7,153 nt of DNA from an uncultured Ruminococcus sp. (GTDB lineage Bacteria; Bacillota; Clostridia; Oscillospirales; Ruminococcaceae): NCBI GenBank assembly GCA_946404705.1, contig CAMJES010000107.1:1-7153 (forward strand), given 5' to 3'. How positions within the stretch are numbered: the first letter of the stretch is position 1; each line of letters starts with the position of its first letter. This document shows positions 1-6,513 of the stretch, piece after piece. Both the position numbers and the translations under genes were made by a program. The notes under the pieces were generated by a model, which searched no databases, was not told the origin of the DNA, and saw nothing but the letters and a program-made list of their open reading frames with translations.

Positions 1-45
1 TATCATAGCCGGTGACTGGAGTTCAGACGTGTGCTCTTCCGATCT
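1..45. other. Illumina TruSeq adapter (artefact) at contig end
   Basis: Positions 12-45 match, base for base, the 34-nt Illumina TruSeq read-2 adapter, which begins GTGACTGGAGTTC and ends GCTCTTCCGATCT. Bases 1-11 could be the sample index plus the end of the flow-cell primer, but I cannot assign them exactly. Translated on the plus strand the adapter gives the well-known artefact peptide MTGVQTCALPI, and on the minus strand DRKSTRLNSSH, so any protein predicted across it is false there. Native DNA starts at about position 46. The adapter interrupts aroC, so this contig end is an assembly artefact and not a biological junction. Confidence 0.98.
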
Positions 46-716
46 GCAGGAACGTTTGTAACCGCACATTCAACGATACCGCCGAGGCTGTCGAGCGAAC
101 GGCGCGCAAGGTCGATGTCGTCATACATCGCCTGACCCTTTTTATCGCTTATTGTCGGGAATTTCTTATGGCGCAGAGCGATTATCTGCTCGCGTGAAAT
201 TTCAAGCGGATTGAACTTTGTGTCTTTGATATTGTGTATCTGTGCGATGTGAGTTCCTGTGTAAATTCCTCTGCGCTCAAGAATCTGACCGCATATAGCG
301 CCTGCAAAGCAGAGCGGAGCGGTAAGTCTGCCCGAGAAGTGCCCGCCGCCGCGGACATCGTTAAAGCCCTTGTAGCGCAGCGCACCCGTATAGTCGGCGT
401 GACCCGGACGCGCAAGCTTGGAAATGTTGCCGTAGTCCTGCGAGTGCTGGTCGGTGTTGTTTATGAAAGCGGCGAGGGGAGTACCCGTGGTGTAGCCGTT
501 GTGAACGCCCGACATAATGTTGGGGAGATCCTTTTCGTTTCTCTGCGTGGAAGTTGCGTCCTTCTTGGGAGCGCGTCTTGCCATAAAGCAGCGAAGCTCT
601 TCAAGGTCGATATGCTCTCCGGGAGGGAGATTGTCTATCACAACGCCAATTGCAGGGCCGTGTGATTCGCCGAAAATAGAAACTGTGATATTATGATTCC
701 AAAAAGATGACATCAT
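46..716 (-). CDS. aroC: Chorismate synthase, N-terminal ~223 residues (cut by adapter)
   Basis: AroC removes phosphate from EPSP to give chorismate, the last step of the shikimate pathway, using reduced FMN as cofactor in the cytoplasm. Family motifs are visible: GESHG at residues 16-20, RPGHADYTG at 103-111 and GFNDVRGGGHFSGR at 117-130, which form the FMN/substrate site; the GGHFSGR form is familiar from clostridial enzymes. The frame runs on into the adapter, where it adds the false tail DRKSTRLNSSHRL. Native sequence stops near residue 223 of an expected ~350-370, so about the C-terminal third is missing. I chose the start at 716 because AAAGGA (723-728) sits 6 nt upstream; the adjacent Met at 713 is also possible (9 nt). 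A longer reading from 764 would overlap aroA and is unlikely. It lies 13 nt after aroA and is probably cotranscribed. Confidence 0.95.
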
Positions 717-729
717 TTTCAGTCCTTTC

Positions 730-1989
730 TTACCGTGAAGGGTCAGTTGTAATTTTTCCGCCAAGCTTTTTAAAATCCTGCCAGAAATCGGGGTAGCTTT
801 TTGCGACTGCTTCGCCGTCCGTTATCGTAATTTCTCCGTCTGCCATTGTCGAAGCAACAGCCGAAGCCATAACGATTCGATGGTCGTTGCAGCCGTCTAT
901 CTTGCCGCTCGTGAAAGAGCGTACAGGGTGTATTTCAAGGAAATCATCGCCGTAAACGACATTTCCTCCGATAGCGTTTATTGCGTCAGCGATAGCTTTA
1001 AGACGGTCGCTCTCCTTTATTTTGAGCCGTTTTGCGTTAACTATCCTGCTGACGTCCTTGGTAAAGCAGCCGAGTACCGTCAGTATCGGAACAAGGTCGG
1101 GGATATCGGAAGCATCGGCTGTGAACGGCTCATATTCGCCGCAGGGAACTTTTCCGAAGCCTATTTCGTCAAGGATAGAGCATATCTGCTTGTCACCCTG
1201 AACCGAAGCTGTGTTCAGATTTCCTATTTCAATCTCCGAACCGAGCGCATTTGCAACATAGTAGAATGCCGCCTGAGAGTAATCGCCCTCAACTGCGCAG
1301 TCAGCAGCCTTGTATTTCTGATTTCCCTTTACAATATAAACAGGGAAACCCTCTTCCGAAACGGTTTCTTCAATATTTACGCCGAAAACCTTCAGTGCAG
1401 CTATCGTCATATCGGCATAAGGCTTGGATTCCAGCCTTGAAGTAAGAATTATCCTGCTGTCCTCGCTGCAAAGGGGGAGTGCGAACAGCAGCCCCGTGAT
1501 AAACTGCGAGGAAACATCGCCCTCAATGTGAAAATCACCGCCGCAAAGCTTTCCTTCAATCGAAAACGGCATAACTCCGTCTGTGTGTTCAAATTTTACG
1601 CCTTTTTCCGACAATTCACGCTTATACGGCGTGATAGGGCGTGTCGGAAGCTTTCCGCTGCCCGAAAATTCCGCTTCGCAGCCGAGCGCAGCCGCAACGG
1701 GAATGATGAAGCGCAGCGTTGAACCGCTCTCACGGCAGTTTATCTTTGCCGAAGATGCAGCTTCGCCTATGCCTTTTATAGTATATACGTTTCCGTCATT
1801 GATTATCTTTGCGCCGAGTGCTGTCATAGCGTCAACGGTAGCGTCAATGTCCTCGGAGGGGTTGACTGCGCTGACCTCGGAAACTCCGTCCGCAAGCGCA
1901 GCAGCGATTAGCATTCGGGGGGAAACACTGTTCGAGGACGGTGCGCTTATCCTGCCGATAAGCTTTGACGGTGTGATAGTAACGTTCAT
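730..1989 (-). CDS. aroA: 3-phosphoshikimate 1-carboxyvinyltransferase (EPSP synthase), with altered first active-site motif
   Basis: Transfers the enolpyruvyl group of PEP to shikimate-3-phosphate, step 6 of the shikimate pathway, in the cytoplasm. At 419 residues it is of normal length. Conserved elements are RESGSTLR (86-93), SSQ (160-162), SRLESKPYADMT (184-195), IPDLVP (296-301), KESDR (325-329), DHRI (369-372) and AVAKSYPDFW (394-403). These carry the counterparts of E. coli Gln171, Asp313, Arg386 and Lys411. Odd point: the first motif, normally SKSxxxR with a PEP-contacting lysine (E. coli Lys22), reads APSSNSVSPR at 16-25, so the lysine is Asn20, with Pro24 at the usual His/Asn position. 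Either the enzyme is unusual or impaired, or the assembly carries errors here. The start at 1989 has AGGAGA close upstream and lies 11 nt after the aroB stop, consistent with translational coupling. Confidence 0.95.
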   Translation of the reverse strand: MNVTITPSKLIGRISAPSSNSVSPRMLIAAALADGVSEVSAVNPSEDIDATVDAMTALGAKIINDGNVYTIKGIGEAASSAKINCRESGSTLRFIIPVAAALGCEAEFSGSGKLPTRPITPYKRELSEKGVKFEHTDGVMPFSIEGKLCGGDFHIEGDVSSQFITGLLFALPLCSEDSRIILTSRLESKPYADMTIAALKVFGVNIEETVSEEGFPVYIVKGNQKYKAADCAVEGDYSQAAFYYVANALGSEIEIGNLNTASVQGDKQICSILDEIGFGKVPCGEYEPFTADASDIPDLVPILTVLGCFTKDVSRIVNAKRLKIKESDRLKAIADAINAIGGNVVYGDDFLEIHPVRSFTSGKIDGCNDHRIVMASAVASTMADGEITITDGEAVAKSYPDFWQDFKKLGGKITTDPSR

Positions 1990-2000
1990 AAACTCTCCTG

Positions 2001-3065
2001 TTAATTCTCCAAAAATTCGAGAAATTTCTCAACGGGCATTTTTACAGCAGCCGATTTTCCGACCTCGCTGCAGATTATGATGCTTATACTGCCGCTTTCA
2101 CGCTTTTTATCGTTAAGGCAAGCACCGCCAAGCTCCTTTTCGGTAGGCTCAACCGAAACGTTCAGCTTGTAGCGTTCAAGACAAGCAATAAGCCTATCCG
2201 TAAGTCCCTTGGAAGCCTTACCCTGCTTTTCCGCAAGCCGTGTTATCATTCTCATTCCTACGGCAACAGCCTTGCCGTGGGTAATGCCGGTGTAGTTGTA
2301 GTATTGCTCGATAGAGTGCGCAAGCGTGTGACCGAAGTTGAGGAGCATTCTCTCGCCCTTGTCAAATTCGTCCGCCTCAACAACATCACGCTTTATCGAA
2401 ACGCACTGCTTGATAACGTCAGCGGATATCTCCTTGATATCGCCGAGCGTCCTTTTTTCAAGCAGCTCAAAAAGCGGCGCAGACTTTATCATACCATACT
2501 TTATGACCTCGCCCATACCGTCAATAAGGAATTCCTCGGGGAGGGTGTCAAGCGTGTCCGTGTCGCAGATAACGAGCTTCGGCTGCTTGAATGCGCCGAC
2601 AAGATTTTTTCCCTCGGGCAGGTCGATAGCCGTCTTGCCGCCGACCGATGAATCCACCTGTGCAAGCAGCGTCGTGGGTATCTGAACAAAGTCCAGACCG
2701 CGCAGGAAAGTAGCCGCAGCATAACCCGTTATATCTCCGACAACTCCGCCGCCGAGCGCAACAAGAGCGTCGGTTCGTGAGATGTGGTTCTCGCATAAAA
2801 AGCTGTATATCTTAAGCAGCGTGTCCGAGCATTTTGAAGCCTCGCCGTGCGGAAAAACGAACTTGCAGACCTCAAAACCGCTCTTTTCAAGGCTCTTAAC
2901 AACTCTCTCGCCGTAAAGCGCGTCAACCGTGTCATCGGTGATGACCGCAAACTTAACAGCCTTTGTTACAGCCTTGATATATTCGCCCGAATTATCTAAA
3001 ATTTCGTTTCCGATAACGACCTCGTAATTGACCGAAGCCTTTACCGGTATTCTTGTGTATTCCAT
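2001..3065 (-). CDS. aroB: 3-dehydroquinate synthase
   Basis: Converts DAHP, the product of AroF, to 3-dehydroquinate, the second step of the shikimate pathway; it needs NAD+ and a divalent metal (Zn or Co) and acts in the cytoplasm. The 354-residue length is typical. Visible motifs are ALGGGVVGDITGYAAATF (103-120), PTTLLAQVDSSVGGKTA (130-146), GKNLVGAF (152-159) and GMGEVIKYG (183-191). By position the metal ligands would be Glu186, His246 (NFGH) and His263 (THG). The usual HGEAVA motif reads HGKAVA here, a Glu-to-Lys difference at residue 265. The start at 3065 has GGGGGA (3077-3082) 11 nt upstream, rather a long spacing. It lies 48 nt after aroF and 11 nt before aroA, in the same direction and without a visible terminator. 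Confidence 0.97.
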   Translation of the reverse strand: MEYTRIPVKASVNYEVVIGNEILDNSGEYIKAVTKAVKFAVITDDTVDALYGERVVKSLEKSGFEVCKFVFPHGEASKCSDTLLKIYSFLCENHISRTDALVALGGGVVGDITGYAAATFLRGLDFVQIPTTLLAQVDSSVGGKTAIDLPEGKNLVGAFKQPKLVICDTDTLDTLPEEFLIDGMGEVIKYGMIKSAPLFELLEKRTLGDIKEISADVIKQCVSIKRDVVEADEFDKGERMLLNFGHTLAHSIEQYYNYTGITHGKAVAVGMRMITRLAEKQGKASKGLTDRLIACLERYKLNVSVEPTEKELGGACLNDKKRESGSISIIICSEVGKSAAVKMPVEKFLEFLEN

Positions 3066-3113
3066 ATCAGTTTTCGTCCCCCGAACGGGAAACGCACTCC
3101 TTTCCGAAGCCTA

Positions 3114-4127
3114 TCAGCCGATGCTTCTGCCGAGATAGCCGCAAAGACCGCTTATCTTCTTCATTGTTTCCTTGAACATATCGGGAGTGAGCTGTTGACC
3201 GCCGTCTGAAAGTGCGCACTTCGGGTCGCAATGAACCTCGATTTCAAGCGCGTCCGTTCCTGCAACAACAGCCGCAAGAGCCATCGGGTCGATAAGCGAT
3301 ATCATACCCGTTGCGTGAGAAGGATCGGCACAAACGGGGAGATGTGACTTCTGCTTAAGAAGGGGAATAGCGGAAACGTCAAATGTGTTTCTCGTCATAG
3401 TTTCGAATGTTCTGATACCACGCTCGCAGAGGATAACGTTGGGATTGCCCTCGGACATGATGTATTCCGCAGACATGAGCGTTTCTTCAAGCGTGTTTGC
3501 AAGACCTCTCTTGAGAAGAACGGGCTTGTCCGTCTTGCCGAGCGCCTTTAAAAGCTCAAAGTTCTGCATATTTCTTGCGCCGACCTGGATAACGTCAATA
3601 TCATCAAAAAGGTCGATATCCGACTGGCTCATAATTTCCGTAACGATCGGAAGACCCGTTTCAGCCTTTGCCTTAAGCAGAAGCTTTATGCCCTCTTCGC
3701 GCAGACCTTGGAAAGAGTAGGGGGAAGTTCTCGGCTTGAAAGCGCCGCCGCGAAGCATCGTTGCGCCTGCCTCTTTTACAGCGTGAGCCGTGGTGAGTAT
3801 CTGCTTTTCGCTTTCAACCGAGCAGGGACCTGCAATGACCTGAAGCGAACCGTCACCAAGCTTGCGTCCACCTGCGTTGATAACAGTATTATCGGGGTGG
3901 AACTTGCGGTTTGCCTTTTTGTAAGGCTCTTGAACACGCTTTATCTCCTCAACGCAGTCCTGCGCATAGAGATTGTGCATATCAACAGCGGAGGTATCAC
4001 CGATAAGACCGATGATGTTCTGGTTTACGCCGTGGATGTGGTTGGTAGCAACTCCCTGCGCTTTAAGAAGCTCGTCCAGCTTTGCGACAGACTCGGGCGA
4101 AGCGTTGTTCTTCAAAATGATGATCAT
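3114..4127 (-). CDS. aroF: 3-deoxy-7-phosphoheptulonate (DAHP) synthase with N-terminal ferredoxin-like regulatory domain
   Basis: Condenses PEP with erythrose-4-phosphate to DAHP, the committed entry into aromatic biosynthesis. It is the type I-beta (KDO8P-synthase-like) form. Residues 1 to ~70 (starting MIIILKNNASPE) resemble the ferredoxin-like regulatory domain of the Thermotoga maritima enzyme, known there for feedback by Tyr/Phe; residues ~90-337 are the TIM barrel. Motifs: GPCSVES (100-106), LRGGAFKPRTSPYSFQG (125-141), ARNMQN (184-189), LKRG (205-208), CERGIRTFE (234-242), DPSHATG (268-274) and ALSDGGQ (305-311). Metal ligands by family analogy are Cys102, His271, Glu297 and Asp308, all present. 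The length of 337 is normal for this subtype. The start at 4127 has AAGGAG (4137-4142) 9 nt upstream. It follows the LRR lipoprotein gene after only 35 nt. Confidence 0.97.
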   Translation of the reverse strand: MIIILKNNASPESVAKLDELLKAQGVATNHIHGVNQNIIGLIGDTSAVDMHNLYAQDCVEEIKRVQEPYKKANRKFHPDNTVINAGGRKLGDGSLQVIAGPCSVESEKQILTTAHAVKEAGATMLRGGAFKPRTSPYSFQGLREEGIKLLLKAKAETGLPIVTEIMSQSDIDLFDDIDVIQVGARNMQNFELLKALGKTDKPVLLKRGLANTLEETLMSAEYIMSEGNPNVILCERGIRTFETMTRNTFDVSAIPLLKQKSHLPVCADPSHATGMISLIDPMALAAVVAGTDALEIEVHCDPKCALSDGGQQLTPDMFKETMKKISGLCGYLGRSIG

Positions 4128-4162
4128 GATTTTTTACTCCTTAATTCTATATAAAAATATTA

Positions 4163-5173
4163 TTACCGTACAAAGGTGCAGTCGGGGAGCTGCTCGGCAA
4201 GGTATTCCATATCCTCCTCGGGAATGTCAAGACCCTGCATATAAAGCTTTTTCAGCATGATGAGCGAAGCCGCGGGACGGACATTCGTTATCGGATTGTT
4301 GCTTATTTTGAGCCATTGCAGCGATGTCAGCGAGATTATCTGCTCAATGGAGCCGATGTTGTTGTTTTCAAGGTAAAGCTCGTTGAGGTCGCCCATTGAA
4401 ATAAGCGGCGTAAGGTCGGATATATCGTTGTTCTGCAGATGCAGACCTATCATTTTGTTCATTCCGCTGAGTGCGGATATGTTTTCGATATTATTGTCGT
4501 TAAGACGAAGAAGCTCAAGCTCCTTGAGATTTGCAAGCGGAGTAATGTCGCTGACTTTGTTGCAGGAGATATCTAACGCGCGAAGATGAATAAGACCGTC
4601 GATAGGCGAGATATCGCTGATATTGTTTGAACGCAGATAAAGGCTTTCCAGTCCGACAAGTCCTGCGATAGGCGTCAGATCTTCAACATTGTTCTTGAAA
4701 AGGGAGAGGTTTTTCAGGTTTGTAAGACCTTTGAGCGGCGACAGATCGGAAATGTTGTTCTGATATATCTGCAGCTCGGTGAGATTTACCATATATTTAA
4801 GCTCAACAATGTCTTCATCGCACAAGTCCATGTTGCTTAACGTCAGAGTTGTGAGGTCGGTGCTGTATTCCTTGCCCTTTATCATTATCGTGGGCGGCAG
4901 GTCTGCCATGATCTCTTCCTTTACGGAAACAGCCTCGCTTACGGCAGGATTATCCTTGCCGAGGAGATAATCGTCCTTGTTTTTTATCTTAATATCGGGA
5001 ACGGTTTCCGCCTTGAGCGAAGAAACATCATGTTCAAGTGATTCTATCTGCGATAAAAGCTCGGAAACGTCCGGCTGAGGTTCTTCTTCCTCCTTGTTGA
5101 AAAGCGAGCAGGAGCAGAGCGAAAAAGCCATCGCAAAACAGGTGACGAGAGCGGCTGCTTTCATGCGTTTCAT
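4163..5173 (-). CDS. Leucine-rich-repeat lipoprotein (internalin-like repeats), first gene of the aro operon
   Basis: A 336-residue predicted surface lipoprotein. Residues 1-21 form a signal peptide (MKRMK, then a hydrophobic stretch) ending in lipobox LCSC, which predicts lipidation at Cys22 and anchoring on the outer face of the membrane. An acidic stretch (EEEEPQPD, 28-35) and a short likely coiled coil (~36-57) follow. From residue 107 there is a leucine-rich-repeat array: one 24-residue opener (107-130), then regular 22-residue units starting at 131, 153, 175, 197, 219, 241, 263 and 285, of the form LxxLxLxxNxIxDIxPLxxLxx, and an irregular cap from 307 to the end. This is the internalin/SDS22-like class, usually a protein-binding surface; the ligand cannot be told. 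The start at 5173 has AAAGGA (5183-5188) 9 nt upstream; the Met at 5164 is worse spaced and would shorten the basic n-region. It sits under the promoter at 5219-5247, and aroF follows after 35 nt, so cotranscription is likely. No catalytic domain is seen. Confidence 0.9.
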   Translation of the reverse strand: MKRMKAAALVTCFAMAFSLCSCSLFNKEEEEPQPDVSELLSQIESLEHDVSSLKAETVPDIKIKNKDDYLLGKDNPAVSEAVSVKEEIMADLPPTIMIKGKEYSTDLTTLTLSNMDLCDEDIVELKYMVNLTELQIYQNNISDLSPLKGLTNLKNLSLFKNNVEDLTPIAGLVGLESLYLRSNNISDISPIDGLIHLRALDISCNKVSDITPLANLKELELLRLNDNNIENISALSGMNKMIGLHLQNNDISDLTPLISMGDLNELYLENNNIGSIEQIISLTSLQWLKISNNPITNVRPAASLIMLKKLYMQGLDIPEEDMEYLAEQLPDCTFVR

Positions 5174-5218
5174 AAAAAAGCGTCCTTTCCGGTTGGATTT
5201 TACAATACATTCGTATCA

Positions 5219-5247
5219 ATTATATACCAATTTTGCCTTAAAGTCAA
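5219..5247 (-). promoter_or_regulatory. Sigma-A promoter of the LRR lipoprotein-aroFBAC operon
   Basis: On the minus strand TTGACT (5247-5242) is followed after exactly 17 nt by TATAAT (5224-5219), one base off consensus overall. Transcription should begin near 5212, giving a leader of about 38 nt before the LRR gene. Such a leader is too short for a T-box, trp-type attenuator or riboswitch. No operator palindrome is evident around it. Confidence 0.85.
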
Positions 5248-5303
5248 GAGTTGAGTGGAAAAAATGGGAATATGCGCTGCTTGCAGAAAAAATTGAGATA
5301 GCC

Positions 5304-5340
5304 TTGAAAATTGACCGAAAATAATGTACAATAGTATAAA
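5304..5340 (+). promoter_or_regulatory. Possible second, upstream plus-strand promoter
   Basis: TTGAAA (5304-5309) and TACAAT (5327-5332) are 17 nt apart, and an overlapping alternative pairs TTGACC (5311-5316) with TATAAA (5335-5340) at 18 nt. Either could start a transcript near 5340-5347 that reads through the hairpin at 5396-5426 into rplM, giving a leader of over 300 nt. In AT-rich DNA such pairs also occur by chance, so this is weaker than the promoter at 5535-5563. Confidence 0.4.
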
Positions 5341-5395
5341 GCGGAAAAAGACATAAATATATTATCATTCTGCACAAAAAGGACATAAAAACAGC

Positions 5396-5426
5396 CGCAA
5401 AATCGCATAGATCCTACGAATTTGCG
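5396..5426. other. Imperfect hairpin in the intergenic region
   Basis: The outer arm CGCAAA (5396-5401) pairs with TTTGCG (5421-5426). Inside, TCG (5403-5405) pairs with CGA (5417-5419) and TAG (5408-5410) with CTA (5414-5416), with one A/A mismatch, a 2-nt bulge and a 3-nt loop: 12 pairs in all. On the minus strand a run of five T follows shortly after the stem, so it might act as a weak minus-strand terminator. On the plus strand no T-run follows. Its function is unknown and chance is possible. Confidence 0.3.
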
Positions 5427-5534
5427 CAAAAATGAAAAAATGAAATGAAAAAAGAGAACCGTAGAGAAAACGAGCAAAACAGAGAGATTTAAAGAGATTG
5501 AGGGATATATTTTAAAAATTCGGCAAAATGACAA

Positions 5535-5563
5535 TTGACAAACGTTTTTGCTGCGTGTATAAT
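5535..5563 (+). promoter_or_regulatory. Perfect-consensus sigma-A promoter of rplM-rpsI
   Basis: TTGACA (5535-5540), a 17-nt spacer and TATAAT (5558-5563) match both consensus hexamers exactly. The DNA just upstream is A-rich, as expected for an UP element. Transcription should begin near 5570, giving a leader of about 95 nt. Such strength fits a ribosomal protein operon. Confidence 0.92.
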
Positions 5564-5569
5564 AAATAA

Positions 5570-5664
5570 CGTTGTGTCCGGCGTGTATCAGAATGTATGT
5601 GGAGTTGCCTGCATTGAATGATATCGGCTCGGCAATATCTACTAAAAAATAAAGGAGAATGACT
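5570..5664 (+). promoter_or_regulatory. rplM mRNA leader, candidate autoregulatory RNA
   Basis: This ~95-nt untranslated leader contains two competing pairings. TTGCC (5605-5609) can pair with GGCAA (5631-5635), and GATAT (5620-5624) can pair with ATATC (5635-5639). They share base 5635 and cross each other, so they could form alternative states or, nearly, a pseudoknot. An L13 leader is described upstream of rplM in Firmicutes, but I cannot show from sequence alone that this matches that family. Confidence 0.4.
5651..5657 (+). promoter_or_regulatory. rplM ribosome binding site that decides the start
   Basis: AAAGGAG ends only 1 nt before an upstream in-frame ATG at 5659 but 7 nt before the ATG at 5665. 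The latter spacing is normal, so translation should start at 5665 with MSTYMPKA, as usual for L13. Confidence 0.9.
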
Positions 5665-6093
5665 ATGTCAACTTATATGCCTAAGGCTAACGAAATCAGC
5701 CGTAAGTGGTATGTTATTGATGCAGAGGGCAAATCTCTCGGCCGCGTAGCAGCAGCTGCAGCATCAATCCTCAGAGGCAAGAATAAGCCTACCTTCGCAC
5801 CTCACGCAGACTGCGGAGATCACGTTATCATCATCAACTGCGCAAAAGCAGTCCTCACAGGAAAGAAGCTTGAGCAGAAGACCTTTAAGTGGCACACCGG
5901 CTGGATCGGCGGACTTAAGGAAACCAAGTACAGCGATATGATGAAGAATAATCCGGAAAAGGCAATGACAATTGCTGTAAACGGAATGCTTCCGAACAAC
6001 ACACTTGGCAGAGCAGCACTCACAAGACTCAGAACCTATGCAGGTGCAGAGCATGAGAACGCAGCTCAGAAGCCTGAAATGATTGAAATATAA
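5665..6093 (+). CDS. rplM: 50S ribosomal protein L13
   Basis: L13 is an early-assembling 23S rRNA-binding protein of the large ribosomal subunit. The product is 142 residues, normal for the family. It begins MSTYMPKANEISRKWYVIDA and contains GKSLGRVAAAAASILRGKNK, then DHVIIINCAKAVLTGKK, the HTGWIGGLK block, and the signature AVNGMLPNNTLGRAALTRL followed by YAGAEHENAAQKPE near the C-terminus. An ATG 6 nt upstream (5659) is in frame but too close to the Shine-Dalgarno. rpsI follows after 13 nt in the standard bacterial order, and the promoter at 5535-5563 drives both. Confidence 0.98.
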   Translation: MSTYMPKANEISRKWYVIDAEGKSLGRVAAAAASILRGKNKPTFAPHADCGDHVIIINCAKAVLTGKKLEQKTFKWHTGWIGGLKETKYSDMMKNNPEKAMTIAVNGMLPNNTLGRAALTRLRTYAGAEHENAAQKPEMIEI

Positions 6094-6106
6094 GGAGGAA
6101 GCCTAA

Positions 6107-6508
6107 ATGTACGAATCTAAACAGCCTTATTTTTACGGCACAGGCAGAAGAAAAAGCTCCGTTGCAAGAGTAAGAGTTTACGCAGGCAGCGGTAACATTA
6201 CAATCAACGGCAGAACAATTGATGACTATTTCGGACTTGAAACACTCAAGCTTATCGTAAGACAGCCCCTTACTCTTACAGAAACAGCTGAGAAGTTTGA
6301 TATCGTCTGCACAGTAGCAGGCGGCGGCGTAACAGGTCAGGCAGGCGCTATCCGTCACGGCCTTTCCAGAGCGCTTCTCCAGTATGACGCAGAGCTTCGC
6401 CCTGTCCTCAAGAAGGCAGGCTTCCTCACTCGTGACCCGAGAATGAAGGAAAGAAAGAAGTACGGCTTGAAAGCTGCTCGTCGCGCTCCGCAGTTCTCAA
6501 AGAGATAA
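6107..6508 (+). CDS. rpsI: 30S ribosomal protein S9
   Basis: S9 belongs to the head of the small ribosomal subunit; its basic C-terminal tail reaches the P-site tRNA. The protein has 133 residues, normal length. It shows the N-terminal YGTGRRKSSVARVRV block, GSGNITINGR, the family signature GGGVTGQAGAIRHGLSRAL, then RDPRMKERKKYGLKAARR, and ends in the expected SKR tail (APQFSKR). The Shine-Dalgarno AGGAGG (6093-6098) overlaps the rplM stop and lies 8 nt before the ATG, implying coupled translation. The 3' end is intact, which matters because a recombinase remnant lies just beyond it. Confidence 0.98.
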   Translation: MYESKQPYFYGTGRRKSSVARVRVYAGSGNITINGRTIDDYFGLETLKLIVRQPLTLTETAEKFDIVCTVAGGGVTGQAGAIRHGLSRALLQYDAELRPVLKKAGFLTRDPRMKERKKYGLKAARRAPQFSKR

Positions 6509-6513
6509 TTTTT

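Larger units (their letters stand above)
5174..5664. other. Divergent intergenic region, 491 nt, no gene
   Basis: This AT-rich gap separates the minus-strand aro operon from the plus-strand rplM-rpsI operon. It contains, left to right, the aro operon promoter, a plus-strand promoter-like pair (5304-5340), an imperfect hairpin (5396-5426), a strongly purine-rich plus strand (about 5427-5510), and the rplM promoter with its leader. The only open frames across it have atypical composition (Phe/Ser/Cys-rich on the minus strand) and no good ribosome binding site, so I call no gene here. Confidence 0.8.

Noticed and set aside
12..197. A plus-strand open frame starting MTGVQTCALPI
   Set aside because: It starts inside the Illumina adapter and continues antisense to aroC; it is a known artefact peptide.
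3066..3113. Small inverted repeats in the aroF-aroB gap as a terminator or attenuator
   Set aside because: CCCG/CGGG has a 2-nt loop and GGAAA/TTTCC is only 5 pairs, with no T-run; neither is convincing.
4555..4800. The 66-nt periodic similarity in the LRR gene as a CRISPR-like or tandem DNA repeat
   Set aside because: The periodicity is that of 22-residue protein repeats with diverged codons, not conserved DNA repeats with unique spacers.
5244..5534. A 96-residue minus-strand open frame, hydrophobic and Phe/Ser-rich, possibly a small membrane protein
   Set aside because: It is the complement of a purine-rich spacer, has no convincing ribosome binding site, overlaps both flanking promoters and has a composition typical of AT-rich noncoding DNA.
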